The translations under genes and the position numbers were made by a program. 64,000 bases of DNA from GWE2-40-63 sp050179685 (GTDB lineage: Bacteria; Bacteroidota; Bacteroidia; Bacteroidales; SZUA-534): NCBI GenBank assembly GCA_050179685.1, contig JBFXEW010000002.1, positions 1 through 64,000 on the forward strand. The letters are read 5' to 3'. Position 1 is the stretch's first letter, and every line of letters begins with the position of its first letter. Under the pieces are notes generated by a model. That model worked only from the letters and a program-made list of their open reading frames with translations, had not been told where the DNA came from and did no database searches. Shown in pieces: positions 24,959-33,634 of the stretch.

Positions 24959-27268
24959 ATGAATAAATATTTGAAACTAGACGAATGGAACATCATAGAA
25001 GAGGGATTTAATCCGGAGAATGTACCCTCTTCAGAAAGTATTTTTAGCATTGGTAATGGACGAATGGGTCAACGTGCCAATTTTGAAGAAAACTATTCAG
25101 GAAAAACACTTCAGGGAAATTACATTGCCGGAGTTTATTACCCCGACAAAACTAAAGTAGGCTGGTGGAAAAACGGCTATCCAGAATACTTTGCCAAGGT
25201 CCTTAATGCCGCCAACTGGATAGGTATTCAGGTAAACATGAACGATGAAGCGCTCGATTTGGCAAAAAACAAGGTGGCCAATTTTAAAAGGGTACTCAAC
25301 ATGCGCGAAGGGCATTTATCGCGTTCCTTTACCGCCAGCTTAAAAAATGGATGCGAACTAAGTGTGGATACCTGTAGGTTCCTAAGTATTGTTGACGATA
25401 ATTTGGGAGCTATTCGCTACCGTATTAAAGTTAACAATCTGGGAGGAAAACTTACTCTCACTCCTTATGTTGATGCCGATGTAGTGAACGAGGATTCAAA
25501 CTACGATGAAAAGTTCTGGGAGCCCATCGCTGAAAAAGCAGAAGGAACTATAGCCTTAGTAACTGCCAAAACAAAAAAAACCGCTTTTGTAGTCACTACG
25601 GCCATGCATTTCGAAGTATGGGTAAACGGTAAAAAAACAGAACCCACCGTTGAACATGCCACCAGTGAAAAATATGCAGCTTGTAACTTAACACTCAATG
25701 TAAATGCGGGCGATGAAATTACACTGTATAAATTCGCAACAAATATTTCATCGTTTAATCATCCGGTCGAAAAGCTTGAAAGTGTGGCTTTGGCTGAGTT
25801 GGATAAAGCACAGAAAAAACATTTTGAGCAAATGCTGGCCGAACAAAAAGCGGCCTGGGAAGCCAAATGGGAAGAAAGCGATATTACCATCGAAGGCGAT
25901 GTAGCTGCCCAACAAGCCATTCGTTTCAATATTTTTCAATTAAACCAAACCTATACCGGCGAAGACGAACGGCTAAATATTGGCCCTAAGGGATTTACCG
26001 GCGAAAAATACGGAGGTAGCACTTACTGGGATACCGAAGCTTACTGCCTTCCATTTTACCTGGCCACAGCCGACCAGCACGTAGCACGTAATCTCTTGCT
26101 TTATCGCTACAAACAACTCGATAAAGCCATTGAAAATGCTTCAAAACTTGGATTCAATCATGGAGCTGCTTTATTTCCCATGGTAACTATGAATGGCGAG
26201 GAATGTCACAACGAATGGGAAATTACTTTCGAAGAAATTCACCGAAACGGAGCCATCGCGCATGCTGTTTACAATTACATTCGCTACACCAACGATCTGG
26301 ATTATCTTGCCGATTACGGGCTGGAACTGCTGATTGCCATATCACGCTTCTGGGCACAGCGCATTACTTACTCTGAATCGCTAAAAAAATATGTGATGCT
26401 TGGCGTTACAGGCCCCAACGAATACGAAAACAACGTGGACAACAACTGGTACACCAATACCATTGCCACCTGGTGCCTGAATTACACCCGCGAAGTAGTT
26501 GATTATGTTCAACAAAACCACACCCAGAAATTCCTCACCTTAAGTCAGAAAATAAATTTTAATGCCGAAGTTGAAACGCTAAAATGGAAAACCATTGCTG
26601 AAAACATGCACTTTCCTGAAAGCAAAGAGCTGGGCGTTTTCTTACAACAAGATAATTACCTGAATAAAGAACAAATCCTGGTAAAAGATCTTGATCCATC
26701 ACAAAGGCCAATCAATCAAAACTGGTCGTGGGACCGGATACTACGCTCCTGTTTTATTAAACAAGCCGATACCCTGCAGGGCATTTATCTTTTTGAAGAA
26801 GACTACGATGTGAACACCATTGAACGAAACTTCGACTTTTATGAAGCCCGTACCGTTCATGAGTCATCACTTTCGCCATGCGTGCATACGGTGCTTGCAG
26901 CCAAGCTGAATAAAATGGACAAAGCCTACGAATTGTATTTACGCACATCGCGTCTCGATTTGGACGATTACAACTGCGAGGTTGGCGAAGGGCTCCACAT
27001 TACTTCAATGGCTGGAACATGGATGTCGGTGGTACAGGGTTTTGGCGGACTAAGGGTTTACAATCACAAAGTATATCTGAACCCACGCATCCCTAAAGCC
27101 TGGGACAGCTATTCATTTAAAATTCGTTTCCGTGGCAGCGTATTAAAAATTAATGCACTCAAAAACAAAGTCGAAGTGAACAACTTCAGCCATAACGAAC
27201 TTAATCTGGTAATTTTTGAGAAAGAATATACTTTAAGCGGAAATAATAAACTAACTGTTGAAATTTAA
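24959..27268 (+). CDS. GH65 glycoside phosphorylase, probable maltose phosphorylase
   Basis: 769 residues, the usual GH65 length. N-terminal beta-sandwich (about 1-280, with GNGRMGQRANFEENYSG at the start), helical (alpha/alpha)6 barrel (about 315-690) and C-terminal beta layer. The catalytic acid is E488 in TGPNEYENNVDNNWYTN, matching the maltose phosphorylase pattern; WDTEAYCLPFYL and HESSLSPCVHTVLAAKLN are further conserved segments. It cleaves maltose with phosphate to glucose and beta-glucose 1-phosphate. Kojibiose, trehalose or nigerose specificity is possible within GH65, but the amylase and sus context favours maltose. The GH13 lipoprotein gene begins 18 bp downstream. Confidence 0.9.
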   Translation: MNKYLKLDEWNIIEEGFNPENVPSSESIFSIGNGRMGQRANFEENYSGKTLQGNYIAGVYYPDKTKVGWWKNGYPEYFAKVLNAANWIGIQVNMNDEALDLAKNKVANFKRVLNMREGHLSRSFTASLKNGCELSVDTCRFLSIVDDNLGAIRYRIKVNNLGGKLTLTPYVDADVVNEDSNYDEKFWEPIAEKAEGTIALVTAKTKKTAFVVTTAMHFEVWVNGKKTEPTVEHATSEKYAACNLTLNVNAGDEITLYKFATNISSFNHPVEKLESVALAELDKAQKKHFEQMLAEQKAAWEAKWEESDITIEGDVAAQQAIRFNIFQLNQTYTGEDERLNIGPKGFTGEKYGGSTYWDTEAYCLPFYLATADQHVARNLLLYRYKQLDKAIENASKLGFNHGAALFPMVTMNGEECHNEWEITFEEIHRNGAIAHAVYNYIRYTNDLDYLADYGLELLIAISRFWAQRITYSESLKKYVMLGVTGPNEYENNVDNNWYTNTIATWCLNYTREVVDYVQQNHTQKFLTLSQKINFNAEVETLKWKTIAENMHFPESKELGVFLQQDNYLNKEQILVKDLDPSQRPINQNWSWDRILRSCFIKQADTLQGIYLFEEDYDVNTIERNFDFYEARTVHESSLSPCVHTVLAAKLNKMDKAYELYLRTSRLDLDDYNCEVGEGLHITSMAGTWMSVVQGFGGLRVYNHKVYLNPRIPKAWDSYSFKIRFRGSVLKINALKNKVEVNNFSHNELNLVIFEKEYTLSGNNKLTVEI

Positions 27269-27286
27269 AACTTAAAACATACCCAT

Positions 27287-28657
27287 ATGCGCACATTTTC
27301 AAATGCAATGCTTGTCGTTTTTCTGCTTGCTCTGTTTAGCTGTAATGCACCAACATCGAATAACGAGCAGACTAAAACAAACCAACGGGTTTATACCCAT
27401 GTCGACTGGGCAAAAAATGCCAATATTTACGAAGTAAACATCAGGCAATATACTCCTGAAGGAACTTTTAATGCTTTTGCCGCTCATTTACCCCGCTTAC
27501 AGCAAATGGGTGTCGATATTTTGTGGCTGATGCCCATTCATCCGATTAGCGAAAAAAATCGCAAAGGAAGTAAAGGCAGTTATTACGCCGTTCAGGATTA
27601 TCAAAAAGTGAATCCCGAGTTTGGAACTTTTGAAGATTTTAAATCGCTGGTTGACCAGGCTCACAATTTGGGAATGAAAGTAATTATTGACTGGGTTGCC
27701 AACCACACCGGCTGGGATAACTGGCTTATTGAAGCCCATAACGACTGGTACACCAAAGATTCCTTGGGTAATATGGTTACACCGGTTGACGACTGGACTG
27801 ATGTGGCCGACCTGAATTTTGAAGTGCCAGAATTACGTGAGTACATGACTCAAAGTCTTGAATACTGGGTAAGAGAAGCAAACATCGACGGGTATCGCTG
27901 CGACGTAGCCGGAATGGTGCCTCTCGATTTCTGGATTTCGGCCCGGACCCGTTTGGATGCCATTAAGCCGGTATTTATGCTGGCCGAATGGGAATCGAAA
28001 GAAATTTTAGCTGCTTTTGATATGATTTATGGATGGGAATTCCATCACATTATGAATCAGGTAGCTCAGGGCAAAAAAAACACCAGCGATTTGATTACTT
28101 ACTTTAATAAAATTGACACCTTATTCGATGCCGACGATTACCTGATGAATTTTATCACCAATCACGATGAAAATTCATGGAACGGTACCGAATTCGAGCG
28201 TATGGGTGATGCAGTTAAAGCCATGGCAGTATTAGCTCACACCGTGCCGGGAATGCCTTTATTATATACCGGACAAGAAGCCAAATTAAACAAACGGCTG
28301 CTCTTTTTCGAAAAAGACTCGGTAGCATGGGGAACCTATGAATATGCATTCTTTTACAAAGAATTATTGCTATTAAAAAAGAATAACAAAGCACTTTGGA
28401 ACGGAACCCAGGGTGGACCATTAACACTTATTGAAAACAGCGGCACCAATGTGTTGTCTTTTTCGCGTGAAAAAGAAAACGATAAGGTGGTGGTTATTCT
28501 TAACCTAAGCAATACGAATCAGGAAATTTCTTTCATAAATAATGCGGTTGTTGGTAACTATAACTCACTCTTTACACAAACCGATGTTACCATTACCGAC
28601 CTTAGCAGTTTTAATTTAGGACCCTGGGACTATAAAGTTCTGGTGAAAAACAATTAA
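27287..28657 (+). CDS. GH13 alpha-amylase-family lipoprotein
   Basis: 456 residues. A lipoprotein signal with LFSC lipobox is followed by NAPTSNN, which lacks the acidic surface-export motif, so a periplasm-facing location is more likely. GH13 regions: MKVIIDWVANHTG, GYRCDVAGM with nucleophile D206, MLAEWESKE with acid/base E234, FITNHDENSWNG with D294. A short C-terminal beta domain ends near KVLVKNN. It should hydrolyse alpha-1,4-linked maltooligosaccharides to maltose or glucose in the periplasm. It is compact for GH13, with no CBM. It is tightly coupled to the GH65 gene (18 bp), and a terminator follows. Confidence 0.92.
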   Translation: MRTFSNAMLVVFLLALFSCNAPTSNNEQTKTNQRVYTHVDWAKNANIYEVNIRQYTPEGTFNAFAAHLPRLQQMGVDILWLMPIHPISEKNRKGSKGSYYAVQDYQKVNPEFGTFEDFKSLVDQAHNLGMKVIIDWVANHTGWDNWLIEAHNDWYTKDSLGNMVTPVDDWTDVADLNFEVPELREYMTQSLEYWVREANIDGYRCDVAGMVPLDFWISARTRLDAIKPVFMLAEWESKEILAAFDMIYGWEFHHIMNQVAQGKKNTSDLITYFNKIDTLFDADDYLMNFITNHDENSWNGTEFERMGDAVKAMAVLAHTVPGMPLLYTGQEAKLNKRLLFFEKDSVAWGTYEYAFFYKELLLLKKNNKALWNGTQGGPLTLIENSGTNVLSFSREKENDKVVVILNLSNTNQEISFINNAVVGNYNSLFTQTDVTITDLSSFNLGPWDYKVLVKNN

Positions 28658-28706
28658 TTCGGCTTTAGTTTAAGATAATATGTGTTAGTTAGTCGGTAAA
28701 TGTGTA

Positions 28707-28744
28707 TTTTAAAAGCCTGATTCCAATTCGAATCGGGCTTTTTA
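28707..28744 (+). terminator. Terminator after the GH13 lipoprotein gene
   Basis: AAAAGCCTGATTC (28711-28723) pairs with GAATCGGGCTTTT (28730-28742), one G-T wobble, 6-nt loop, T run at the end. It closes the MFS-pgmB-GH65-GH13 unit. The 311-bp gap to the next gene otherwise holds a possible operator half-site GCAAACGG (28893-28900). Confidence 0.85.
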
Positions 28745-28968
28745 AAATAGGCTCGGCAAGAGTTCATTTATTTCAACGCTTGCGGCTTAATTGCGTAAAT
28801 TTATTTTGCAGAAAAACTGTTTTCAGGAAATAATTTATCCAAAATAGTATAAATTGAACCCCTGTTCCTAATCATCAACTAACTGATTAAAAGCAAACGG
28901 GATAAGTTTTGAACATAAATATTTACAACATGCCACACACAGCCATTCAATTACAAAAAATCAGAAAA

Positions 28969-29685
28969 ATGGAATCAATTTTTCGATTAGCCTTGCTGGT
29001 AATTTACGTATCGCTGGTTTTACCGGCAGGTGCCCAGGAGGTAAACTCAGAACAAACCCAAAGGATTAAATCTTCTGTGGAACTACAGTACCTGCTACAA
29101 CTACCAGCCGATTACAACAAGGATTCATCAACCGGCTATCCGCTAATTCTATTTTTGCATGGCTCAGGCGAACGGGGCGACAGTCTTCCGCTGGTAAAAG
29201 CCTGGGGACCACCAAAAATTGCTTCTGAAAAAGGTCTGCCTTTTATAGTAATTTCGCCGCAATGTCCGGCCAACGAATGGTGGACATCGCTTTTGCATCC
29301 CTTAAGTGAACTTCTTGAACAGGTCATTGCCACTTACCCTATCGACACCAGTAGAATTTATCTTACCGGATTAAGCATGGGTGGTTTTGGAACTTTTTCC
29401 CTGGCACAAATGTATCCCCATTATTTTGCAGCCATTGCCCCCGTTTGTGGAGGCGGAACTCCCGGATTGGCAAAATTTTCAATGAACCTTCCCACCTGGA
29501 TATTTCACGGTGAAGTTGACGAAGTGGTTCCTGTAGAAAATTCGGAACTTATGTACAAGGCTCTCAAGGAAGCCGGAGCCGACGTTAAACTTACGGTTTT
29601 CCCCGGTGTTAATCACGATTCATGGATTCCGGCTTACAACGATTCAGGACTTTTTGAATGGTTTCTCGAACATCAGAAACAATAA
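28969..29685 (+). CDS. Secreted alpha/beta-hydrolase (esterase/prolyl-oligopeptidase type)
   Basis: 238 residues from the ATG at 28969, which gives a clean signal peptide (MESIFRLALLVIYVSLVLPAGAQ read in parts); a TTG 60 bp earlier would add 20 residues before it. Core: LILFLHGSGERGDS oxyanion region, nucleophile Ser in GLSMGGFGT, Asp in FHGEVDEVVP, His in VNHDSW. The family includes PHB-depolymerase-like esterases and peptidase-like hydrolases. A carbohydrate acetyl- or feruloyl-esterase role is possible, since it sits 36 bp before the SusA-like gene, but the substrate cannot be read from the sequence. Probably periplasmic. Confidence 0.85.
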   Translation: MESIFRLALLVIYVSLVLPAGAQEVNSEQTQRIKSSVELQYLLQLPADYNKDSSTGYPLILFLHGSGERGDSLPLVKAWGPPKIASEKGLPFIVISPQCPANEWWTSLLHPLSELLEQVIATYPIDTSRIYLTGLSMGGFGTFSLAQMYPHYFAAIAPVCGGGTPGLAKFSMNLPTWIFHGEVDEVVPVENSELMYKALKEAGADVKLTVFPGVNHDSWIPAYNDSGLFEWFLEHQKQ

Positions 29686-29721
29686 TTTGTACGATACTAA
29701 TAATAACCTAATTGCAATACA

Positions 29722-31575
29722 ATGAAACAAAAACTGCTGATTTTTATATTTATTTTAAGTGCAGGTTTATCACTAACTGCTAAAACATCGCTGCACAAAG
29801 TTGAACCTATGAACTGGTGGGTTGGCATGAAAAATCCCAACTTACAACTAATGGTTTATGGCGAAAACATTGCATCAACCCAACCCGAGATAAATTACCA
29901 GGGGGTTGAACTAAAAAAAGTAAACCGGGTTGAAAACCCCAATTATCTTTTTCTTGATTTACATATTGATGAAGCAACCGAACCGGGAACTTTTACCATT
30001 GTATTTAAAGAAGGTAAAAAATCGCGTTTGAACTATGCATACGAGTTAAAGCCGCGTAACAACAAACAAAACATCCATCAGGGTTTTGATGCTTCCGATG
30101 TTATTTATTTGCTGATGCCCGACCGCTTTTCCAATGGGAATCCGGATAACGATTCAACAAAAGACACCCGCGAGAAAGCCGACCGCAGCAATCCCAACGG
30201 CCGTCATGGAGGCGATTTACAGGGAGTTATAAATCATTTGGATTATATTGCCGATATGGGGTTTACCGCTCTTTGGCTCAATCCTTTTCTGGAAAACAAT
30301 CAGGAAGCATATTCCTACCACGGTTACGCCATCTCTGATTTTTACAAGGTTGATTCCCGTCATGGTAGCAATGAACTGTTTGTCGAGCTGGTTGACAAGG
30401 CTCACGAAAAAGGAGTTAAAGTAATTATGGATATGATTTTCAACCATTGGGGCATCGCTCACTGGATGATGAAAGATTTGCCCGAACAGGACTGGATTCA
30501 TCAACACGAAAGCTTTTTCCGTTCGAATTTCAGAGGGCCGGTGGTTTCCGATCCTTACGCATCGGAATACGACACCAAACAAATGCTTACCGGATGGTTC
30601 GATGTGAACATGCCTGACCTGAATCAGAAAAATCCTTTGCTGGCCACTTATTTAATTCAAAACACCCTTTGGTGGATTGAATACGCCGGACTTGACGGCA
30701 TAAGGGTTGATACCCAGCCTTATCCTTACAAAGAATTTATGGCCGATTGGGCCAAAGCTGTAATGGCCGAATACCCAACTTTTAACATTGTTGGCGAAGC
30801 CTGGCTGCAAAAAATTCTGATTACATCGTATTTCCAGGGCGGAGCAAAAAACAAGGACGGTTACGATTCGCAGATGCCGGCTGTAACTGATTTCCCGATG
30901 TTTAACGCCATAAATGCCGCTTTTAATCAAAACGAAGGCTGGACCGATGGCCTGGCTCAGCTTTACTATGTGCTTGCCCAGGATTTTGCCTACGCCAATC
31001 CTTCGAACCTGGTCATCTTTCCCGATAATCACGATTTGAATCGGTACTTTGAATCGCTGAATAAAGATTTTAATAAATACAAAATGGGATTGGCCTTTTT
31101 GCTTACAACCCGCGGAATTCCACAAATTTATTACGGAACCGAAATTCTAATGGATGGGCAGGAACATCAGGGACACGGGTTTATCCGTAAAGATTTTCCC
31201 GGCGGATGGGCTGGTGATACCATCAATGCATTTACCGGCGATGGTCTTGGTACTCAGCAAAAAGAAGCCCAGGATTTTGTTAGAAACTTACTAAACTGGC
31301 GCAAGAATAACGAAGTAATCCATAAGGGTAAACTGGTTCATTTTTTGCCCAACGAAGGCGTTTACGTAATGTTCCGTCATACGGAGGACCAGGCGGTAAT
31401 GTTGGTATTAAACAACAACAACGAACAAGCAAAAGAACTTGATGCCAATCGTTATCGCGAAATCCTGAATCAATACAAAAGCGGAACCGAAATTATTTCG
31501 GGTACGGCATTGAGCGATTTAACAAAGATTTCCATTCCGGCTAAGTCGGCTATGATAATAGAACTTTCAAAATAA
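29722..31575 (+). CDS. SusA-like GH13 neopullulanase/cyclomaltodextrinase
   Basis: 617 residues. Signal peptide ends near LSLTA. The N-terminal cyclomaltodextrinase-type beta domain spans about 25-115 (WWVGMKNPNLQLMVYG), followed by the GH13 barrel beginning IYLLMPDRFSNGNPDND. Catalytic residues: D330 in GIRVDTQPYP, E359 in NIVGEAWLQ, D438 in FPDNHDLNRYF. C-terminal beta domain to the end. This is the layout of the periplasmic SusA of Bacteroides, which cuts imported maltooligosaccharides (and pullulan) to smaller sugars. The gene ends at a strong bidirectional terminator. Confidence 0.93.
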   Translation: MKQKLLIFIFILSAGLSLTAKTSLHKVEPMNWWVGMKNPNLQLMVYGENIASTQPEINYQGVELKKVNRVENPNYLFLDLHIDEATEPGTFTIVFKEGKKSRLNYAYELKPRNNKQNIHQGFDASDVIYLLMPDRFSNGNPDNDSTKDTREKADRSNPNGRHGGDLQGVINHLDYIADMGFTALWLNPFLENNQEAYSYHGYAISDFYKVDSRHGSNELFVELVDKAHEKGVKVIMDMIFNHWGIAHWMMKDLPEQDWIHQHESFFRSNFRGPVVSDPYASEYDTKQMLTGWFDVNMPDLNQKNPLLATYLIQNTLWWIEYAGLDGIRVDTQPYPYKEFMADWAKAVMAEYPTFNIVGEAWLQKILITSYFQGGAKNKDGYDSQMPAVTDFPMFNAINAAFNQNEGWTDGLAQLYYVLAQDFAYANPSNLVIFPDNHDLNRYFESLNKDFNKYKMGLAFLLTTRGIPQIYYGTEILMDGQEHQGHGFIRKDFPGGWAGDTINAFTGDGLGTQQKEAQDFVRNLLNWRKNNEVIHKGKLVHFLPNEGVYVMFRHTEDQAVMLVLNNNNEQAKELDANRYREILNQYKSGTEIISGTALSDLTKISIPAKSAMIIELSK

Positions 31576-31577
31576 AT

Positions 31578-31605
31578 AAAAAAGCGGCCCAAAAGCCGCT
31601 TTTTT
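31578..31605. terminator. Bidirectional terminator
   Basis: AAAAAAGCGGC (31578-31588) and GCCGCTTTTTT (31595-31605) form a perfect stem with A and T tracts on both sides, serving the SusA-like gene and the convergent ArsR-like gene, whose stop codon overlaps the last base. Confidence 0.9.
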
Positions 31606-31910
31606 CAACTAACGAAAAAACTATTTAACAAAACTTGAATTTGTGCACAGGCCGGTTTGTTGATGGAATAAATGGTTCGGGGCGGTAATTGGGTGCCAAA
31701 TATCAATTTGGCCTTTTGTAGCTCTTTTAAGTGCTGCGAAACAGTTGACTGAGCCAAAGGCAAGGAATTAACAATATCGTTGCAGGTACAATCACCTTGC
31801 TGAAGCAATTCCAATATAGCAATTCGTGCCGGATGCGATATGGCATGCGCCATCTTCGAAACCTGAAGCTGCTTGCGTGAATAACTACCAATGGCTGAGG
31901 TTAAACCCAT
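31605..31910 (-). CDS. ArsR-family winged-helix regulator
   Basis: 101 residues, full length for the family. MAHAISHPARIAILELLQQG leads into the HTH (NDIVNSLPLAQSTVSQHLKELQKAKLI) and a short wing. C41 and C43 in DCTCNDIV lie at the position of the CxC metal site of ArsR/SmtB repressors (ELCVCDL), and another Cys (KPACAQ) lies near the C-terminus. It might therefore sense metal or thiol-reactive compounds, though many Bacteroidota relatives use no metal. Transcribed alone, so the target is not evident. The start could also be Met20, giving a shorter protein. Confidence 0.85.
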   Translation of the reverse strand: MGLTSAIGSYSRKQLQVSKMAHAISHPARIAILELLQQGDCTCNDIVNSLPLAQSTVSQHLKELQKAKLIFGTQLPPRTIYSINKPACAQIQVLLNSFFVS

Positions 31911-32113
31911 AATACCAGACTAAGATTACTAATTCAATGCAATATTACGATAAACCTTAGGAATAAATATTGGTAATTTGCATTTGGTAGGCCTACAGAT
32001 ACAAACGGGCTCAATGGATTCAAAATCGGTTGAAAAAAGTAAATTTTTTGTGAATCAAGCACGTGGAAATCCGAAAACATTTCCGGATACACAACAAAAA
32101 GTCAAAAGATTGA

Positions 32114-32866
32114 TTATTTCTTTTGTTGCACCATGGTAGTCATCAATTCCAGGAACTGATTCTTTTTGCGACGCGATAAAAAAGCAACCGAGCCATCTTC
32201 CATAACAATTTCATTTCCCAGACGGGTAATCTTGCGTACGTGCAACAAGTTTATCAGGTGCGACTGGTGGGTTCGGTAAAAGGGATGATCTTCGAGTAAA
32301 CTTTCGAACTCTCCCAAATTTTTAGAAACCAGCAATTCCGACTGATCCGTCAATTTCAGGGTTGAATAGCTTCCTTCGGCATGAATCTGAACGATGTCGG
32401 CAATACGAACAAACTCAATACTCTCAGAGGTTGAAAGGGCAATTTTATCGGGTTTAGAGCTTTTCACATTCTCAAGCAACAGATTTATCTTATCCTCAAC
32501 ATTATGATTGTTAGTGCTTTTAATTTTACAAACGGCATTAACCAGTTCATCAATATCGATGGGCTTTAAAATGTAATCGACCGCTGAATATTTGAAAGCT
32601 TTAATGGCATATTGGTTGTAGGCCGTTACAAAGATAACCTGGAAATTTCGTTCGGGAAGACCTTCCAACACTTCAAATCCGCTACCACCGGGCATCTCAA
32701 TATCTAAAAAAACAATATTCGGGTCGGTAGTTTGAATAATCCGGCGGGCATCATCAACATTTTGAGCGGTTCCTACCACCTCAATAAAGTCAATGTTTTC
32801 AGCTAAAATGAGTTTAATGGATTCAATAGCATCCAGTTCGTCATCTACAATAACTGCTTTATACAT
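32114..32866 (-). CDS. LytTR-type response regulator
   Basis: 250 residues from the ATG at 32866; a GTG two codons earlier is less likely. Receiver domain (1-120) with acidic residues VDDELDA, phospho-acceptor Asp in VFLDIEMPGGSGFEV, and the switch Thr/Lys in FVTAYNQYAIKAF and YILKPID. LytTR DNA-binding domain (about 145-250) with HAEGSYSTLKL, FYRTHQSHLINL and FLSRRKKNQF. No histidine kinase is adjacent in the window, so it is an orphan here; partner kinases are usually of the LytS/YehU type. Confidence 0.93.
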   Translation of the reverse strand: MYKAVIVDDELDAIESIKLILAENIDFIEVVGTAQNVDDARRIIQTTDPNIVFLDIEMPGGSGFEVLEGLPERNFQVIFVTAYNQYAIKAFKYSAVDYILKPIDIDELVNAVCKIKSTNNHNVEDKINLLLENVKSSKPDKIALSTSESIEFVRIADIVQIHAEGSYSTLKLTDQSELLVSKNLGEFESLLEDHPFYRTHQSHLINLLHVRKITRLGNEIVMEDGSVAFLSRRKKNQFLELMTTMVQQKK

Positions 32867-32934
32867 AAACACCCAATTTATTAAACACCCAATCCTATTT
32901 TTAGGAAATCAAATATACATTTTTTCCTGAAAAA

Positions 32935-33624
32935 TCAGTCTTTTCCCTCCTTGTTTTTCCCTCCTTCAACTACCAAAACAATTTCCCCTTTAATGGCTTT
33001 TGCTGAAAAATGAGCTATAGCCTCAGTAAATGTACCCCTGAAATTTTCTTCATGAAGTTTCGAAATCTCGCGACTTACACAAACCTGCCGTTCCTGTTCA
33101 AAAACCAGCTTTAGCTGTTCAAGCGTCTTTATCAGTCGATGCGGCGATTCATAAAAAACCAGGGTGCGCGGTTCGTTTACCAGGGCTTCAATACGTTTCA
33201 TCCGGCCTTTTTTTTGCGGAAGAAAACCCTCAAAAACAAAGCGATCGGTTGGTAATCCCGAATTTACCAGAGCAGGAATTAATGCACTGGCTCCGGGCAA
33301 ACATTCCACTTCAATCTGATTATCGACACAGGCTTTTACCAGCAAATAACCCGGATCGGAAATACCAGGCGTTCCCGCATCGCTAACTAAAGCTACACTT
33401 TGGCTCGACTTTATCCGCTCAATGATTGAACCCAATTGTTTGTGCTCGTTGAATTTATGAAAGGGGAATAACTTATTCTGAATCTCAAAATGCTTCAGTA
33501 AAAAACCACTGGTACGCGTATCTTCAGCCAAAATAAAATCGACTTCTTTCAGCGTTTTTATGGCTCTGAAAGTCATGTCGTCGAGATTGCCGATGGGCGT
33601 AGGAACTAAATATAATTTTGCCAT
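32935..33624 (-). CDS. rsmI: 16S rRNA (cytidine-1402 2'-O)-methyltransferase
   Basis: 229 residues of the tetrapyrrole-methylase fold. Signature N-terminus LYLVPTPIGNLDDMTFRAI, then FILAEDTRTSGFLL, VALVSDAGTPGISDPG and PGASALIPALVNSGLP. Uses SAM to methylate the ribose of C1402 in 16S rRNA. It starts 10 bp after the acidic protein gene (33635-34597), suggesting co-transcription. Slightly short at the C-terminus compared with E. coli but complete for Bacteroidota. Confidence 0.95.
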   Translation of the reverse strand: MAKLYLVPTPIGNLDDMTFRAIKTLKEVDFILAEDTRTSGFLLKHFEIQNKLFPFHKFNEHKQLGSIIERIKSSQSVALVSDAGTPGISDPGYLLVKACVDNQIEVECLPGASALIPALVNSGLPTDRFVFEGFLPQKKGRMKRIEALVNEPRTLVFYESPHRLIKTLEQLKLVFEQERQVCVSREISKLHEENFRGTFTEAIAHFSAKAIKGEIVLVVEGGKNKEGKD

Positions 33625-33634
33625 ACAATTTCAA

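Noticed and set aside
28893..28900. GCAAACGG as a fourth sus-type operator before the esterase gene
   Set aside because: Only one half-site is present, the left arm is missing and the second palindrome is out of register by one base. Kept only as a hint.
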